Numbered from the stretch's first letter, positions 50,927-59,979 are shown. The stretch: DNA of 64,000 nt from Candidatus Raymondbacteria bacterium RIFOXYA2_FULL_49_16 (GCA_001789205.1 MFYT01000054.1:8139-72138), one strand, 5' to 3'. Numbers and translations: made by a program. The notes: generated by a model not told the origin, from the sequence alone.

Positions 50927-52843
50927 ATGTATGTTATGCTATTTAGCCTGCTTATGTTCTTCAGTATGCACGCCACTACCTTGTCCCCGCTTTTCCAGGA
51001 CAACGCGGTACTGCAGCAAGGCATGCCGGTCCCGGTGTGGGGAACAGGAGTTCCCGGAGAAAAAATCACTGTTTCCATTGCCGGCAAATCAGCATCTGGC
51101 ATTGCAGGCGCCGACAGTACCTGGATGGTTGAGCTGCCAAAACTGAAGCCAGGCGGCCCTCACACTCTTGTGGTAAAGGGAAAAACCACCCTGACGTATA
51201 CTAATATCCTTGTTGGCGAGGTCTGGATCTGTTCGGGCCAGTCGAACATGGCCTTTGAGACAAAACAGGCAAAAAACTATGCTGAAGAAAAGAGAAATGC
51301 CGCCTTTGACAATATTCATTTTTTCACTGTACAGAGATGCATGAAAACAGAGCCCTTTTCAGATCTGCTTGATTCGCGTTGGAAAAAATGCACCCCCCAG
51401 ACCGCGGCGACTTTTTCTGCAGTGGGCTTTTTCTTTGGCCGCGACCTCCATACGGAACGAAAGGTCCCCGTAGGGCTTATTCACACCTCCTGGGGCGGTA
51501 CCACAATTGAGACCTGGATGAGCCCTCAGGCACTGCAGGCATTTGAAAAGTATAAAAACAATGTCACGAATGAGATCAAGGCCTTAACGAAGGACTCCGT
51601 TAACGCCATTTTGGCGCAAAACATTGAAACCATGCGAACAAAAGACAAGGGATTACAGGACGGTAAACCCCTGTGGGCCGATCCAAGCCTTGACGTCTTG
51701 GAATGGGACACCGTAACCGTGCCCGAAGACTGGGAAAAAGCCATCATGTCTACCCGTGACGGCGTAATCTGGTTCAGGAAAGACATTGAGATTGACGCTT
51801 CCTGCGCTGGTGAGCGTTTTACCCTCAGTCTTGGTCCAATAGATGATACTGAAGAGGTTTATTTTAATGGAGTACTCATCGGATACATGTACAAGGGATA
51901 CACCCTTCCGAGGTTCTATCCTGTTGATCCGGAACTGATCAGGCCTGGAAAAAACACCCTAGTACTCCGTATTCAGGACTATAACCGGAGCGCCGGTCTG
52001 TGGGGCAAGCCGGAAGAGATAGCAATGTACAATCCCTACTGCTCGCTTGCCCTGGCAGGAGAGTGGCGGTATAAGATTGGTGTAGAGTTTCCCACGCTGC
52101 CAAAACCATCCGGACCAAACGGGTATCCCGCCTCGCTGTTTCAGGGAATGATCAACCCACTGCTTCCAATGGCGGCCGCGGGGGTGATCTGGTATCAGGG
52201 CGAATCCAATGCCAGCCGCGCCCTTGAATATGCGTCTCTGTTTCCCGCGATGATTCAGGACTGGAGAAACCACTTCAAGAACAAGAACCTGCCTTTTCTT
52301 TTTGTGCAGCTTGCCAATTATATGAAAGCTGATGAGCAGCCCGCCAGCAGTACGTGGGCGGAGCTGCGCGAATCGCAGACCAAAGCGCTCTCACTTCCCA
52401 AAACCGGCATGGCTGTAGCCATTGATATTGGCGAGGCGGATGATATTCATCCGAAAAACAAACAGGATGTTGGCAAACGGCTCTTTTTGGCAGCCCAGAA
52501 GGCGGCGTACAACGAGAAGCTGGTATACAGCGGGCCTCTCTATGCATCACATACAATTAATGGAAAGACGGTAAAAGTCACCTTTGACCATTTCGGTTCA
52601 GGACTGAAAACAAAAGATGATGGTAACGCTGTTGGCGGCTTTGCCCTTGCAGGAAAGGACCGGATTTTTTATTGGGCAAACGCAGAGATCTCTGGGAAAG
52701 AAACAGTGAAGGTTTCATCGGAAAAGGTACCCGAACCCGTGGCGCTCAGATATGGGTGGGCCAACAACCCGGACAAGGTAAATCTCTATAATAAAGAAGG
52801 TCTGCCCGCGTCACCATTCAGGACCGATACCTGGGAGCAGTGA
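50927..52843 (+). CDS. Sialate O-acetylesterase-like exported protein
   Basis: 638 residues. Signal peptide (MYVMLFSLLMFFSMHATTL). N-terminal beta-sandwich (about 20-95), then the SGNH-type esterase: ICSGQSNMAFET (Ser106), HTSWGGTTIETWMSP, an inserted galactose-binding-like domain (about 225-365), VIWYQGESNAS and the catalytic DDIHPKNKQDVGKRL (Asp-His). It removes O-acetyl groups, probably from a sugar. ATG at 50927 with AAAGGA 6 nt upstream. Position downstream of another SGNH enzyme suggests a shared role in deacetylating a glycan outside the cell. Confidence 0.93.
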   Translation: MYVMLFSLLMFFSMHATTLSPLFQDNAVLQQGMPVPVWGTGVPGEKITVSIAGKSASGIAGADSTWMVELPKLKPGGPHTLVVKGKTTLTYTNILVGEVWICSGQSNMAFETKQAKNYAEEKRNAAFDNIHFFTVQRCMKTEPFSDLLDSRWKKCTPQTAATFSAVGFFFGRDLHTERKVPVGLIHTSWGGTTIETWMSPQALQAFEKYKNNVTNEIKALTKDSVNAILAQNIETMRTKDKGLQDGKPLWADPSLDVLEWDTVTVPEDWEKAIMSTRDGVIWFRKDIEIDASCAGERFTLSLGPIDDTEEVYFNGVLIGYMYKGYTLPRFYPVDPELIRPGKNTLVLRIQDYNRSAGLWGKPEEIAMYNPYCSLALAGEWRYKIGVEFPTLPKPSGPNGYPASLFQGMINPLLPMAAAGVIWYQGESNASRALEYASLFPAMIQDWRNHFKNKNLPFLFVQLANYMKADEQPASSTWAELRESQTKALSLPKTGMAVAIDIGEADDIHPKNKQDVGKRLFLAAQKAAYNEKLVYSGPLYASHTINGKTVKVTFDHFGSGLKTKDDGNAVGGFALAGKDRIFYWANAEISGKETVKVSSEKVPEPVALRYGWANNPDKVNLYNKEGLPASPFRTDTWEQ

Positions 52844-52935
52844 CAAGCAGTCTCTTTCCCGCATTCACCAATTCATTACTCATAGCAGTTTTTACGGGAT
52901 ATATTGTATTTTGAATTTTTGCCTTTGGAGGTTAC

Positions 52936-53697
52936 ATGCATTTTCTTTCTATGCTCTCGGGACTTCTTTTAACCGGATTCAACAACATGGCGGTCCTCAT
53001 TCTTACCGCCTATGTGTTCAGCCGCACACGCGTATACGAAGATATAATGGCCCGCAAATTCACCGTATGGAATATGTCATGGCTCGTGGGCGTCATGGGC
53101 GTTCTCTCCATCTGGGGCACGGTAAGTGGCGTGGATGTTTTGGGCAATATTGCCAATATCCGCAACCTGGGACCCATAATCGCGGGTTTTGTGGCAGGCC
53201 CGCTTGCCGGTGTCCTGGCCGGCCTCATCGGCGGCGTGCACCGTTATTTCATGGGCGGCGACAGCAGGCTGCCGTGCAGTATTGTCACTGTGCTCGCGGG
53301 CTTTTTCGCCGGGATTGTGTATTTGGCCAATGGGAAAAAGTTCGTGGGCATAAAAAAAGCCGTCATATTCGCGGCTGGTATCGAGGTCTTTCACTCGGCA
53401 ATGGTATTACTTTTATACGGCGTGCACGAGCCGGCCTTTTTCGCGAACTTTATGGCTGATTTTGACATGGCTTGGGAGATCGAAAAGGCAACGACCCTGC
53501 CGCGGGTCCTTGTTGTCGCGCTGGGTGTGGGGGTCTTCGCCTTTATCATCGACAACCTGGTCAGGGAACGGAAAGTAAAAGAGGAGAACAAACGGACAGA
53601 GTACGAGCTCAAGGGCGCGCGCGAAATACAGATGAACATTGTACCCAAAAACCTTCATTTGATCTCCCAATTTTTCCTTATTTTCCTTTATACATAG
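52936..53697 (+). pseudogene. LytS-type 5TM sensor (5TMR) protein, C-terminally truncated
   Basis: 253 codons. The N-terminal 180 residues form the 5TM receptor domain (SGLLLTGFNNMAVLILTAYVFSRT, NIRNLGPIIAGFVAGPLAGVLAGLIGGVHRYFMGG, SIVTVLAGFFAGIVYL). A linker with EENKRTEYELKGAREIQMNIVPKN follows, which is the usual lead into a SpoIIE-type PP2C phosphatase domain. That domain is absent: the frame ends with unrelated residues (HLISQFFLIFLYT) at a stop, and other frames do not continue it. SD GGAGG 4 nt before the ATG. Likely a decayed or deleted signalling gene, though a shortened product might still be made. Confidence 0.7.
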
Positions 53698-53874
53698 AGA
53701 GACAGTCTGACGTATTCTCATTAATTACAATGAGATACATCCTATCCTATTCTATATAAAGTGCAATAATGGTGCCAAAAGGTCAACTTTAAGGGGATTT
53801 TTTCGGTTAATCCGTTAAGCTTACCGTATATTTTTACACGAATCTGGTCGGTACCCTTGTAGGTCTATGCGGTT

Positions 53875-54195
53875 TTATGCTGCTTTTTTATGATAGTTTT
53901 CAAGGGAAATCACTACACGGTATCCCAGGGCTCTTGCAAGTTTAGAAAATAATTTGATCCTTGGTATCACTGTAGAATTTGGGCTTTCTATACGGCAAAT
54001 AACAGACTGCGGAATATGAGATTTCCGTGCAAGATCAGCCTGTGACATTGATTTTGCCTCTCTCGCGTTTTTCAAAAGCATCCCCATTACTTTCTTTTCC
54101 TTGTGTTCCTCAACGGCTTCCCTGAATCCGGGGTATTTCTTCTCCCACTCTTTTACCGTATCAAAAAAAGAGGATCCAATGTGTTTTTTATTCAT
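53875..54195 (-). CDS. HigA-like XRE-family antitoxin
   Basis: 106 residues. The Xre helix-turn-helix reads LLKNAREAKSMSQADLARKSHIPQSVICRIESPNSTVIPRIKLFSKLARALGYRVVISLE, typical of HigA antitoxins. A preceding acidic/basic segment (about 10-35) may bind the toxin. ATG at 54195 overlaps the last base triplet of the toxin frame (ATGA at 54192-54195), the standard coupled toxin-antitoxin layout. AAGGAGG-like spacing (GAAGGAGGTTTTGCC) precedes the ATG. It lies inside the decayed patch at 53-55.7 kb. Confidence 0.88.
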   Translation of the reverse strand: MNKKHIGSSFFDTVKEWEKKYPGFREAVEEHKEKKVMGMLLKNAREAKSMSQADLARKSHIPQSVICRIESPNSTVIPRIKLFSKLARALGYRVVISLENYHKKAA

Positions 54196-54511
54196 GGCAA
54201 AACCTCCTTCATTCTTTTATAGGCAAGCTCAACATCTTGGCGCTGGCTTCCCTGTTTTTGGTTTTTACACGCATGGAGCAACAGGATTGTCTCACCTGTT
54301 ATAAGACAATAGAATATTCTTTGCTGCCTCCCTGACCCTGTCTTAGTTTATCTTTTAATTTCCGTGTCTCAACTGGTGCGTTCCATATCCCAAATGAAGC
54401 AACAAGTTCCAGGTCCTCGGCTATTATCTCGCTGTCTTTCCTTTGCAGGTTTCTTAAATAATCCCTGACCGGCTCCCTTCTTGACCCGGTTTTATAATAC
54501 TGAATAAACAT
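54192..54511 (-). pseudogene. HigB/Gp49-like toxin gene with internal frameshift
   Basis: The first frame (54511 to about 54340) reads MFIQYYKTGSRREPVRDYLRNLQRKDSEIIAEDLELVASFGIWNAPVETRKLKDKL, typical of the toxin. It then runs off into GQGGSKEYSIVL and a stop. In a different frame, downstream bases read KTGSGRQQRIFYCLITGETILLLHACKNQKQGSQRQDVELAYKRMKEVLP, a normal toxin C-terminus ending in the TGA that overlaps the antitoxin ATG. The two halves join over about 10-12 bases with a frame change, most simply a small deletion. The toxin is therefore probably inactive, with the antitoxin left behind. Confidence 0.8.
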
Positions 54512-54643
54512 GTTGCCTACACCTATAATATAGCAGAAATGCTAATGGTCGAAATCTCTTTAAAACTGCCTTTTAAACTGCCATTTGAGGAGTGCAATAG
54601 TACCGCCGTTCACGGTTTCCATAAGTACTTATTAAAAGAAAAA

Positions 54644-54653
54644 TTGCCGTTTT
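54644..54653. repeat. Left copy of a 10-bp direct repeat flanking the integrase remnant
   Basis: TTGCCGTTTT here and at 55723-55732, on either side of the broken integrase. Both are preceded by AGTGCA within about 50 bp (left) or directly (right). It may be a vestige of attachment or target-site duplication, but 10 bp can match by chance. Confidence 0.3.
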
Positions 54654-54734
54654 TACGTCATAACCTTCCCCTTGCTTGATGATAATAAGTATCCTTCGCA
54701 AAGTCACTTCACCAACCTCAACGAAAGGATTCTT

Positions 54735-55608
54735 ATGTCATCCCTCCGTCAGCGCTTCATCGAGGAACTCATGCTTCGCGGACGCTCCGCAAGCACGATC
54801 GACTGTTATGTGCGGGCCATACGTCGGCTTTCCGAGTTCTACGGAAAGTCCTTGCGCGTCCTGACCGACGTGGAAATCCGTTCCTACCTGCTTCATATGC
54901 GGACAAAACCGGTTGCGATCGCAACATAAAATATCATCATAACAGCAATCATTTCTTTTTTCAGGTGCTGCATGCCTGAGAGGTTTTTTCCGCCAATACG
55001 GCGGATACCAGCCCCATTTATGCTACCGGAAGTCATGTCTATCGAGGAGGTGAGACAACTTCTGGAGAACATAACCGACTTGAAATACAAGACCATACTA
55101 TCACTGATATATTCATCAGGCATGCGGGTCAGTGAATGCGCAGGTCTGCGTCCCGAGGACATCGATGCCAAACGAATGCTCATGCGCATACGGCAGGGAA
55201 AGGGACATGCGGCCCGGTTCGCCATTTTCGGGAAGACTGCGCTCTCTTTGCTTTGCCGGTATAAACGGATTTACCGACCCGCGCAATGGCTGTTCAGGGG
55301 CATTCGCAAAGACCTGCCGATCCACAGGCGGAGCATCCAGAAGGCATTCAGAAAAGCGGTTATGAAAACAGGGATCAGACGGTATGTCCGCGTACACACG
55401 CTCAGGCACAGCTTTGCAACCCACTTGCTGGAAGCCAAATGCCCGCTCCCCGCCATCCCAGCGGTTCTTGGGGCACAAACAGATCGCGAGCACGCTGCGC
55501 TACACTCACCTTACGCCACGGACTTTCGCGGAAATTATCAATCCGCTTGACGCCATTGTGCAACCATCCACCTGCAGGCGGCGCAGGATGCCCTGTCGAG
55601 CGGATTGA
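54735..55608 (+). pseudogene. Tyrosine recombinase (integrase), broken in two places
   Basis: Fragment 1 (54735-54929) reads the SAM-like N-terminal domain (MSSLRQRFIEELMLRGRSASTIDCYVRAIRRLSEFYGKSLRVLTDVEIRSYLLHM), then stops. Fragment 2 (from about 54972) has the catalytic domain with GMRVSECAGLRPEDID (Arg), RIRQGKGHAAR (Lys) and VHTLRHSFATHLLEAKC (His-x-x-Arg). A frameshift near 55455 moves the end into another frame, where QRFLGHKQIASTLRYTHLTPRTFAEIINPL supplies the His and the Tyr nucleophile. About 40 residues between fragments 1 and 2 are missing or replaced. SD AAAGGA precedes the ATG. No transposase neighbour is present. Confidence 0.85.
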
Positions 55609-55741
55609 ACGCGATGCCCGAGTCGGCGCTTGCGGTTTTTCATCGATCCAGCTTGGCGCGAAACATCTGAAGACACGGCGGAGCGGCGCAACCGGCATCT
55701 TTTTTCAGGCCAAATAGTGCACTTGCCGTTTTCTGGTTGGG

Positions 55742-57013
55742 TCAGGGCATTTTAAACAATAAAGAGGCTCTGGCTGCGGGCTTTTTTATAACCGGGCCGG
55801 GAGCAGCCAATGGTCGCCTGAACAACACTTCTTGCGTATTGTCATTGAGAAATTCAGCGTAAAACCAATCGGTTAATGGGTTTGGACAGGTAGTCGGCTC
55901 TTGATACTCCATAGTCCGTTCATGTAAATAATCGCTGCTGATATAGGTGATGTTTTGATCAGCATCTGCGGTGAGTAACACAACTTCGCCTGTTGTATTG
56001 CCAACGAGTTTAATTGTATTATCGTTTATTTTGACAATAGTGACATTATAGAGGGAAGAGTCGTACGCATTCCAGTTTGTAATGTACGAATCAGCCCAGG
56101 AATAATCGTCAGGGTCAGTGTTCATGGTAGCTATTACTTGGGTATCGGTAATCTGAAGGCGCACCCCAGAATTTTTTCTTTCTTCGGCATCGGCGTCTAG
56201 AGACGCTGTTTGGTCCGGGGTCAGTTCACCGGAAACAAGGGTATAGAAACAGTCGTTGATTATCCAATTGCCCACAAGCCCGCTTCCAGAGGTTTCACGT
56301 ACAAATGAATAGGTGAATGTGACAACAGGATTCTGGGAGCTGATATAGAACGATAAAACCAGAGACGTGGCTGACAAAACATAGGTGAATTGGGTAGAAT
56401 CTGAATAGGTGTTGGTGTTTTGAATCAGGGAATCGTTCCAATCACAGTACGCATATGAAAACATTTCAGAATATATAAGGGTTAGCGTGGTTCCGTCAGC
56501 TATATAGGAGGACACGTCGACCTGGTTTGTCTGCGGAATACTTCCGCGCGCAGAGATTGAAGCCGCGCTTGCGGTAAGACCACTGCCCGACTCGCGTGTT
56601 GCGCTGAAAGTACCGCTTGTGTTGCCTGCGCCAGATATAAATGTCAGCGTAAACGAACCTGATCCCACTCCTTCCAGGGCGCTACCAGATACCACAAGCG
56701 TGCAGGCCACATTTCCCTGGACCACAATTGCCTGTGCAGCGGTAAAATCCATGTTTTCAGCCGCGAGCGTCAGGGATACGCTGGTGAATAGTATGGTATC
56801 GCCCACGTTTGTGACCGCTGTGCCGGAAACAGTCAGGTTGCATGCTGAATCGCGGGTAATGGTCATGGTTCCACTCAGGCCGCCCGAGAGGGTCCATGTT
56901 TCAGTTTCGGGCTGGCATCCTGTTGTGGAATCAGGGGACACAGGGTTGTTTTTTGTGCAGCTTAAAACTACCAGCAGAGCGATAACAGTTAATAGAAGAG
57001 CCAGTGATTTCAT
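55742..57013 (-). CDS. Lipoprotein with beta-rich repeats, 423 aa
   Basis: Lipobox at start: MKSLALLLTVIALLVVLSC (Cys at residue 19). The mature protein is Thr/Ser/Gly/Val rich with repeated beta-strand patterns (SGTMTITRDSACNLTVSGTAVTNVGDTILF, TSVSLTLAAENMDF), and cysteines at C35 and C57. It resembles secreted Ig-like proteins, but no named family is recognised. ATG at 57013 with AGAGG upstream. A single-gene unit, opposite to the integrase remnant. Function unknown. Confidence 0.75.
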   Translation of the reverse strand: MKSLALLLTVIALLVVLSCTKNNPVSPDSTTGCQPETETWTLSGGLSGTMTITRDSACNLTVSGTAVTNVGDTILFTSVSLTLAAENMDFTAAQAIVVQGNVACTLVVSGSALEGVGSGSFTLTFISGAGNTSGTFSATRESGSGLTASAASISARGSIPQTNQVDVSSYIADGTTLTLIYSEMFSYAYCDWNDSLIQNTNTYSDSTQFTYVLSATSLVLSFYISSQNPVVTFTYSFVRETSGSGLVGNWIINDCFYTLVSGELTPDQTASLDADAEERKNSGVRLQITDTQVIATMNTDPDDYSWADSYITNWNAYDSSLYNVTIVKINDNTIKLVGNTTGEVVLLTADADQNITYISSDYLHERTMEYQEPTTCPNPLTDWFYAEFLNDNTQEVLFRRPLAAPGPVIKKPAARASLLFKMP

Positions 57014-57106
57014 GGGATACCTCTGGTATGTGTCGGTAAAATGAGTTTTTACAATATCACCAATCAAGCAAGATAAGGCCCTAAAAACTTAGTGTTTTCA
57101 TCATGG

Positions 57107-58093
57107 TCAGGCGTATCGCTGCCTGGTACCCCATTTCAGAAATTCATCACTCGCGATTTCCTGCCATTTTTGCTCAAGACCAATCGATTCATTATCGCCA
57201 TAAAAACCCGCGATAAATCCACCGCGCCCTTTCCAGATGGTGTCGAGCATGTCTCGCGCGGCCTGCCTGATAGCGGCCTCATTTTTTGTCTGAAGCGTCT
57301 TTTGGATGTCAACAGGCGACCAGAAGGTGATTTGGTGGTTTTTCTGGTAGGCTGCCAGGTTTTTAAAGCCGTGCAATTCCGGCTGGTCGAACTGAAGCGC
57401 ATCAATGCCAGCCTCGCACAAGCCTGGGATTATTTCGCCAATGGCGCCGCACGAATGCATGAAGACCTTGAGGCCCAGGGAATGGGCAAGCGCGCATAAT
57501 TTTTTTGTTCGTGGAAAAAATTCCTCGCGCCACAGGTCGGGTCCGGTAAAGGTGGCGGTCTGCGTGCCCCAGTCCTCGGGAAACATGATGCTGTCCGCGC
57601 CCGCTGCTGCGTAGTTCCGTATCAGGGGTTCGAGCACTGCGTCGACCCTGTTGTGCAGAGTTTTTATTTTTTCAGGCTCAATCAGAATGTCCATGAGATA
57701 CTGGTCGATACGCCGTAATTTTCGGGCAACATTAAATGTAAAGCCCGGCACGCTGCCGATAAGCCAGGCATGCGGATGGGCCGCGCGATCAGCGCGTACT
57801 TGTTCAAAATCGGCGGTGCGGGAATAGTCGGGGAAAACCATTGCATCCATGCTGTCCAGACTGTCGAGCACCCCTTGTACGACCTCGCCTTTTGACGTAG
57901 GGTCTATGCGCGCCCATGTGTTTCCCCATTCGTCAGTGCGTTCCCAGCGCGTTGCGTCGACTTTGCGCCAATCAGTGGATATTGTTTTCGCGGTTTCTCT
58001 GGTCCAGATGAGATCAGATTCTGGAAACGAATGGGCAACGCGTTCGGGATGCGCAAAATCGAGGGTTGCCTGGACAATTTCTTTTGGGGTCAT
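57107..58093 (-). CDS. Uroporphyrinogen decarboxylase-domain protein, second copy
   Basis: 328 residues of the UroD superfamily. MTPKEIVQATLDFAHPERVAHSFPESDLIW is the typical MtaA-like start. WLIGSVPGFTFNVARKLRRIDQYLMDILIEPEKIKTLHNRV, GADSIMFPEDWGTQTATFTGPDLWREEFFPRTKKLCALAHSLGLKVFMHSCGAIGEIIPGL (His-x-Cys zinc site) and GIDALQFDQPE follow. Zinc ligands suggest a corrinoid/thiol methyltransferase-type activity. It differs from the 36.2-kb protein in having a recognisable HSCG motif. AGGAGAG precedes the ATG. Overlaps the upstream arfB stop by 4 bp. Confidence 0.85.
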   Translation of the reverse strand: MTPKEIVQATLDFAHPERVAHSFPESDLIWTRETAKTISTDWRKVDATRWERTDEWGNTWARIDPTSKGEVVQGVLDSLDSMDAMVFPDYSRTADFEQVRADRAAHPHAWLIGSVPGFTFNVARKLRRIDQYLMDILIEPEKIKTLHNRVDAVLEPLIRNYAAAGADSIMFPEDWGTQTATFTGPDLWREEFFPRTKKLCALAHSLGLKVFMHSCGAIGEIIPGLCEAGIDALQFDQPELHGFKNLAAYQKNHQITFWSPVDIQKTLQTKNEAAIRQAARDMLDTIWKGRGGFIAGFYGDNESIGLEQKWQEIASDEFLKWGTRQRYA

Positions 58094-58524
58094 AGGGACT
58101 CTCCTGTTCTTGGTTTTATTCGCAGTTTTTTTATTTCACTTCTGTGGCGTTTATTTTCTACCCGTTTCCGCTTGGCGGTCCGTGAGGGTTTGGTGCGCAC
58201 GCGTTTTTTAGGCAGACGCGCCGCTTCGGAAATGAATGTTGTGAGTCGTTCAATCGCATCGGCCCGGTTGCGCTCCTGAGTGCGGTACTGGCGCGCGTCA
58301 ATGGTGAGTACGCCCTTGGTCGAAATCCTGTTTTTGTACAGGGTGAGCATGCGGTCGCGCACATGGGCGGGCAGGGACACCGAACCTTGCACGTTGAAAC
58401 TGAGTTGTACCGCGGTTGCGACCTTGTTCACATTTTGGCCGCCTGGCCCCGAGGAGCGTATAAACCGGTACGATAGTTCGGATTCGTCTATCGCGATACC
58501 CTGTGTAATAGTAATGGAAGCCAT
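58090..58524 (-). CDS. arfB: Ribosome-rescue peptidyl-tRNA hydrolase ArfB
   Basis: 144 residues. GGQ motif at about 28-30 (SSGPGGQNVNKVATAVQLSF) and the basic C-terminal tail (KRKRVENKRHRSEIKKLRIKPR) that enters the empty mRNA channel. The length fits ArfB/YaeJ (about 140), not RF1/RF2. It releases stalled nascent chains. ATG at 58524; upstream ribosome binding site is weak. Overlaps the UroD-like gene by 4 bp; the coupling to a methyltransferase is not meaningful functionally as far as known. Confidence 0.95.
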   Translation of the reverse strand: MASITITQGIAIDESELSYRFIRSSGPGGQNVNKVATAVQLSFNVQGSVSLPAHVRDRMLTLYKNRISTKGVLTIDARQYRTQERNRADAIERLTTFISEAARLPKKRVRTKPSRTAKRKRVENKRHRSEIKKLRIKPRTGESL

Positions 58525-58541
58525 GAGAAATATGCGGACCT

Positions 58542-59447
58542 TTATTTTTTTGACGCCAGCACTTTGGTCATGATGGTACGGTACACTTCGGACGACTGTT
58601 TGTCCGAGAGGGTCGACTGTTCCGGAGAGATCACCTTTGCCACCTGGTAGACCGGTTTTCCCGAGGCGGCAAGCTTTCCTTTTCCATCAAGAAAGCAGAA
58701 GTCGCGGGGAAAGATGACCGGCGACACGTCGGGCACAAACTGGTCAGCCGCATAGTCCATCACATATTCGACATTGTCCACGTTAATGACCACAAAGGAG
58801 TGGAATTCGCGGATAAAGAGGCCTTCAATTTTATAGGCATAGAGGTCCCATTCATTGAGCAGCGTGATGAGCATGGTGGAAATGGGTTCGCACCCTCCCT
58901 CCTGCAGGGGGTCAATGGCCTGCTTGATGAGGGTGGCGGTTATTCTACCCGGGCCCTCGATAAAGGCCGTGAATCGTTCGCCGTTATTCACATGTTTTGG
59001 CACAGGGAGCGTGTCGCACGCCTGGGATTTTCTCAAAACAGGCGCAATGGCGCCCCACGAGGTCACCTTCTTGAATCCGTCGAAATAACCGTTGTTCAAT
59101 TCCGTAGAATAGGCGCTTTCGACTGCGGCGTTGTTTGTGGAACAAACCGCGGTAACCGAAAGCATATGCGAGTATCCTTTTATTTTCCGCACGCGCTTGC
59201 CGTTTTCCATGTTCCAAATATAGGTGAAATGAGGGCCCGAGGTGATGAGAATGGGGTTTATCCTGGTGCGGATTTTTGTTTTTATATCGGGCCGGGTATA
59301 GACGTTGTATCCCGCAACGCCCGGGACCGAATCCCAGAACATGTTGAAGCTCTTTTCCCCAAAATCAATGGTCAAGTTCGAGGGCGCGGGCGGTTTCTGC
59401 GCAGGGAAAAGAAGGGCCACACACAGGAGCACAGCAAAGCGGGTCAT
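58542..59447 (-). CDS. Exported protein with Fn3-like region and transglutaminase-like core
   Basis: 301 residues. Signal peptide MTRFAVLLCVALLFPAQ. Residues about 22-110 resemble a fibronectin type III segment (PPAPSNLTIDFGEKSFNMFWDSVPGVAGYNVYTRP). The second half has GGCEPISTMLITLLNEWDLYAYKIEGLFIREFHSFVVINVDNVEYVMDYAADQF: Cys186, His216 and Asp231 with transglutaminase/BTLCP-like spacing and the helix-strand order of that fold. It is not a clear hit to a family; the triad is inference. Start at 59447 shares one base with the stop of the upstream small gene (TAATG), so the two are coupled. Confidence 0.7.
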   Translation of the reverse strand: MTRFAVLLCVALLFPAQKPPAPSNLTIDFGEKSFNMFWDSVPGVAGYNVYTRPDIKTKIRTRINPILITSGPHFTYIWNMENGKRVRKIKGYSHMLSVTAVCSTNNAAVESAYSTELNNGYFDGFKKVTSWGAIAPVLRKSQACDTLPVPKHVNNGERFTAFIEGPGRITATLIKQAIDPLQEGGCEPISTMLITLLNEWDLYAYKIEGLFIREFHSFVVINVDNVEYVMDYAADQFVPDVSPVIFPRDFCFLDGKGKLAASGKPVYQVAKVISPEQSTLSDKQSSEVYRTIMTKVLASKK

Positions 59448-59734
59448 TATTTTTCTTCGATGAGTGTGTAGATCTGGAGTTTCAATTCATTGCCTTCGAT
59501 ATAATATTTCCGCACCTGGGTCTTTCCCTCATAGTCCCATACATACGTGATAGAGCCGTTCTCATTCGACGTAACAAGGCGCTTGGGATTTTTCCATTCC
59601 AGAATGCCGCCTTCGGCGTGGGCAGAGGGTACAAGGCTTGGCAGAGACGCGGATGCGGGTCCAAACGCGAGTTTTACCAGGCAGAGCGCGATAATGGCAA
59701 GCAATGCAACGAGGAACGTGTTCTTCAGATTCAT
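59447..59734 (-). CDS. Small exported protein, 95 aa
   Basis: Signal peptide or anchor MNLKNTFLVALLAIIALCLVKLAFG; mature region carries a conserved-looking GGILEWKNPKRLVTSNENGSITYVWDYEGKTQVRKYYIEGNELKLQIYTLIEE with a beta-sheet pattern. SD AAGGAGG 6 nt before the ATG. It is translationally coupled to the transglutaminase-like gene (TAATG overlap). No known family. Divergent from the VIT/vWA gene across a 305-bp gap that holds the palindromes and promoter described below. Confidence 0.75.
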   Translation of the reverse strand: MNLKNTFLVALLAIIALCLVKLAFGPASASLPSLVPSAHAEGGILEWKNPKRLVTSNENGSITYVWDYEGKTQVRKYYIEGNELKLQIYTLIEEK

Positions 59735-59795
59735 GCAAACCTCCTTAAAATATGACTTTGGTAAAATATTAATTGCAGGAGGCCAAAGAACAGTC

Positions 59796-59851
59796 TGACA
59801 TTTCTGTCACCAGGCATTGTATTACCAAGGCGTACCCTGACAAAAATGTCA
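59796..59851. promoter_or_regulatory. Two TGACA-N4-TGTCA palindromes, 42 bp apart
   Basis: TGACATTTCTGTCA (59796-59809) and TGACAAAAATGTCA (59838-59851) share the same 5-4-5 architecture. Their centres are 42 bp apart, close to four helical turns, so a regulator could bind both on one face. They lie about 160-205 bp upstream of the expected start of the sigma-54-like promoter, the usual distance for enhancer-binding proteins. The rest of the gap 59735-60039 shows no gene. Confidence 0.6.
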
Positions 59852-59979
59852 GGCTTTTACCGCTCCAAGGTGGGGTATCAGGTTTTTGCGGGGGATTTTC
59901 CATCATTCCCTTGGTTTTGGACGGAAAAAAGAAACAGAAAAACCGGATAATACATTGAGTTTCATAGCAGTAGTGCTGA

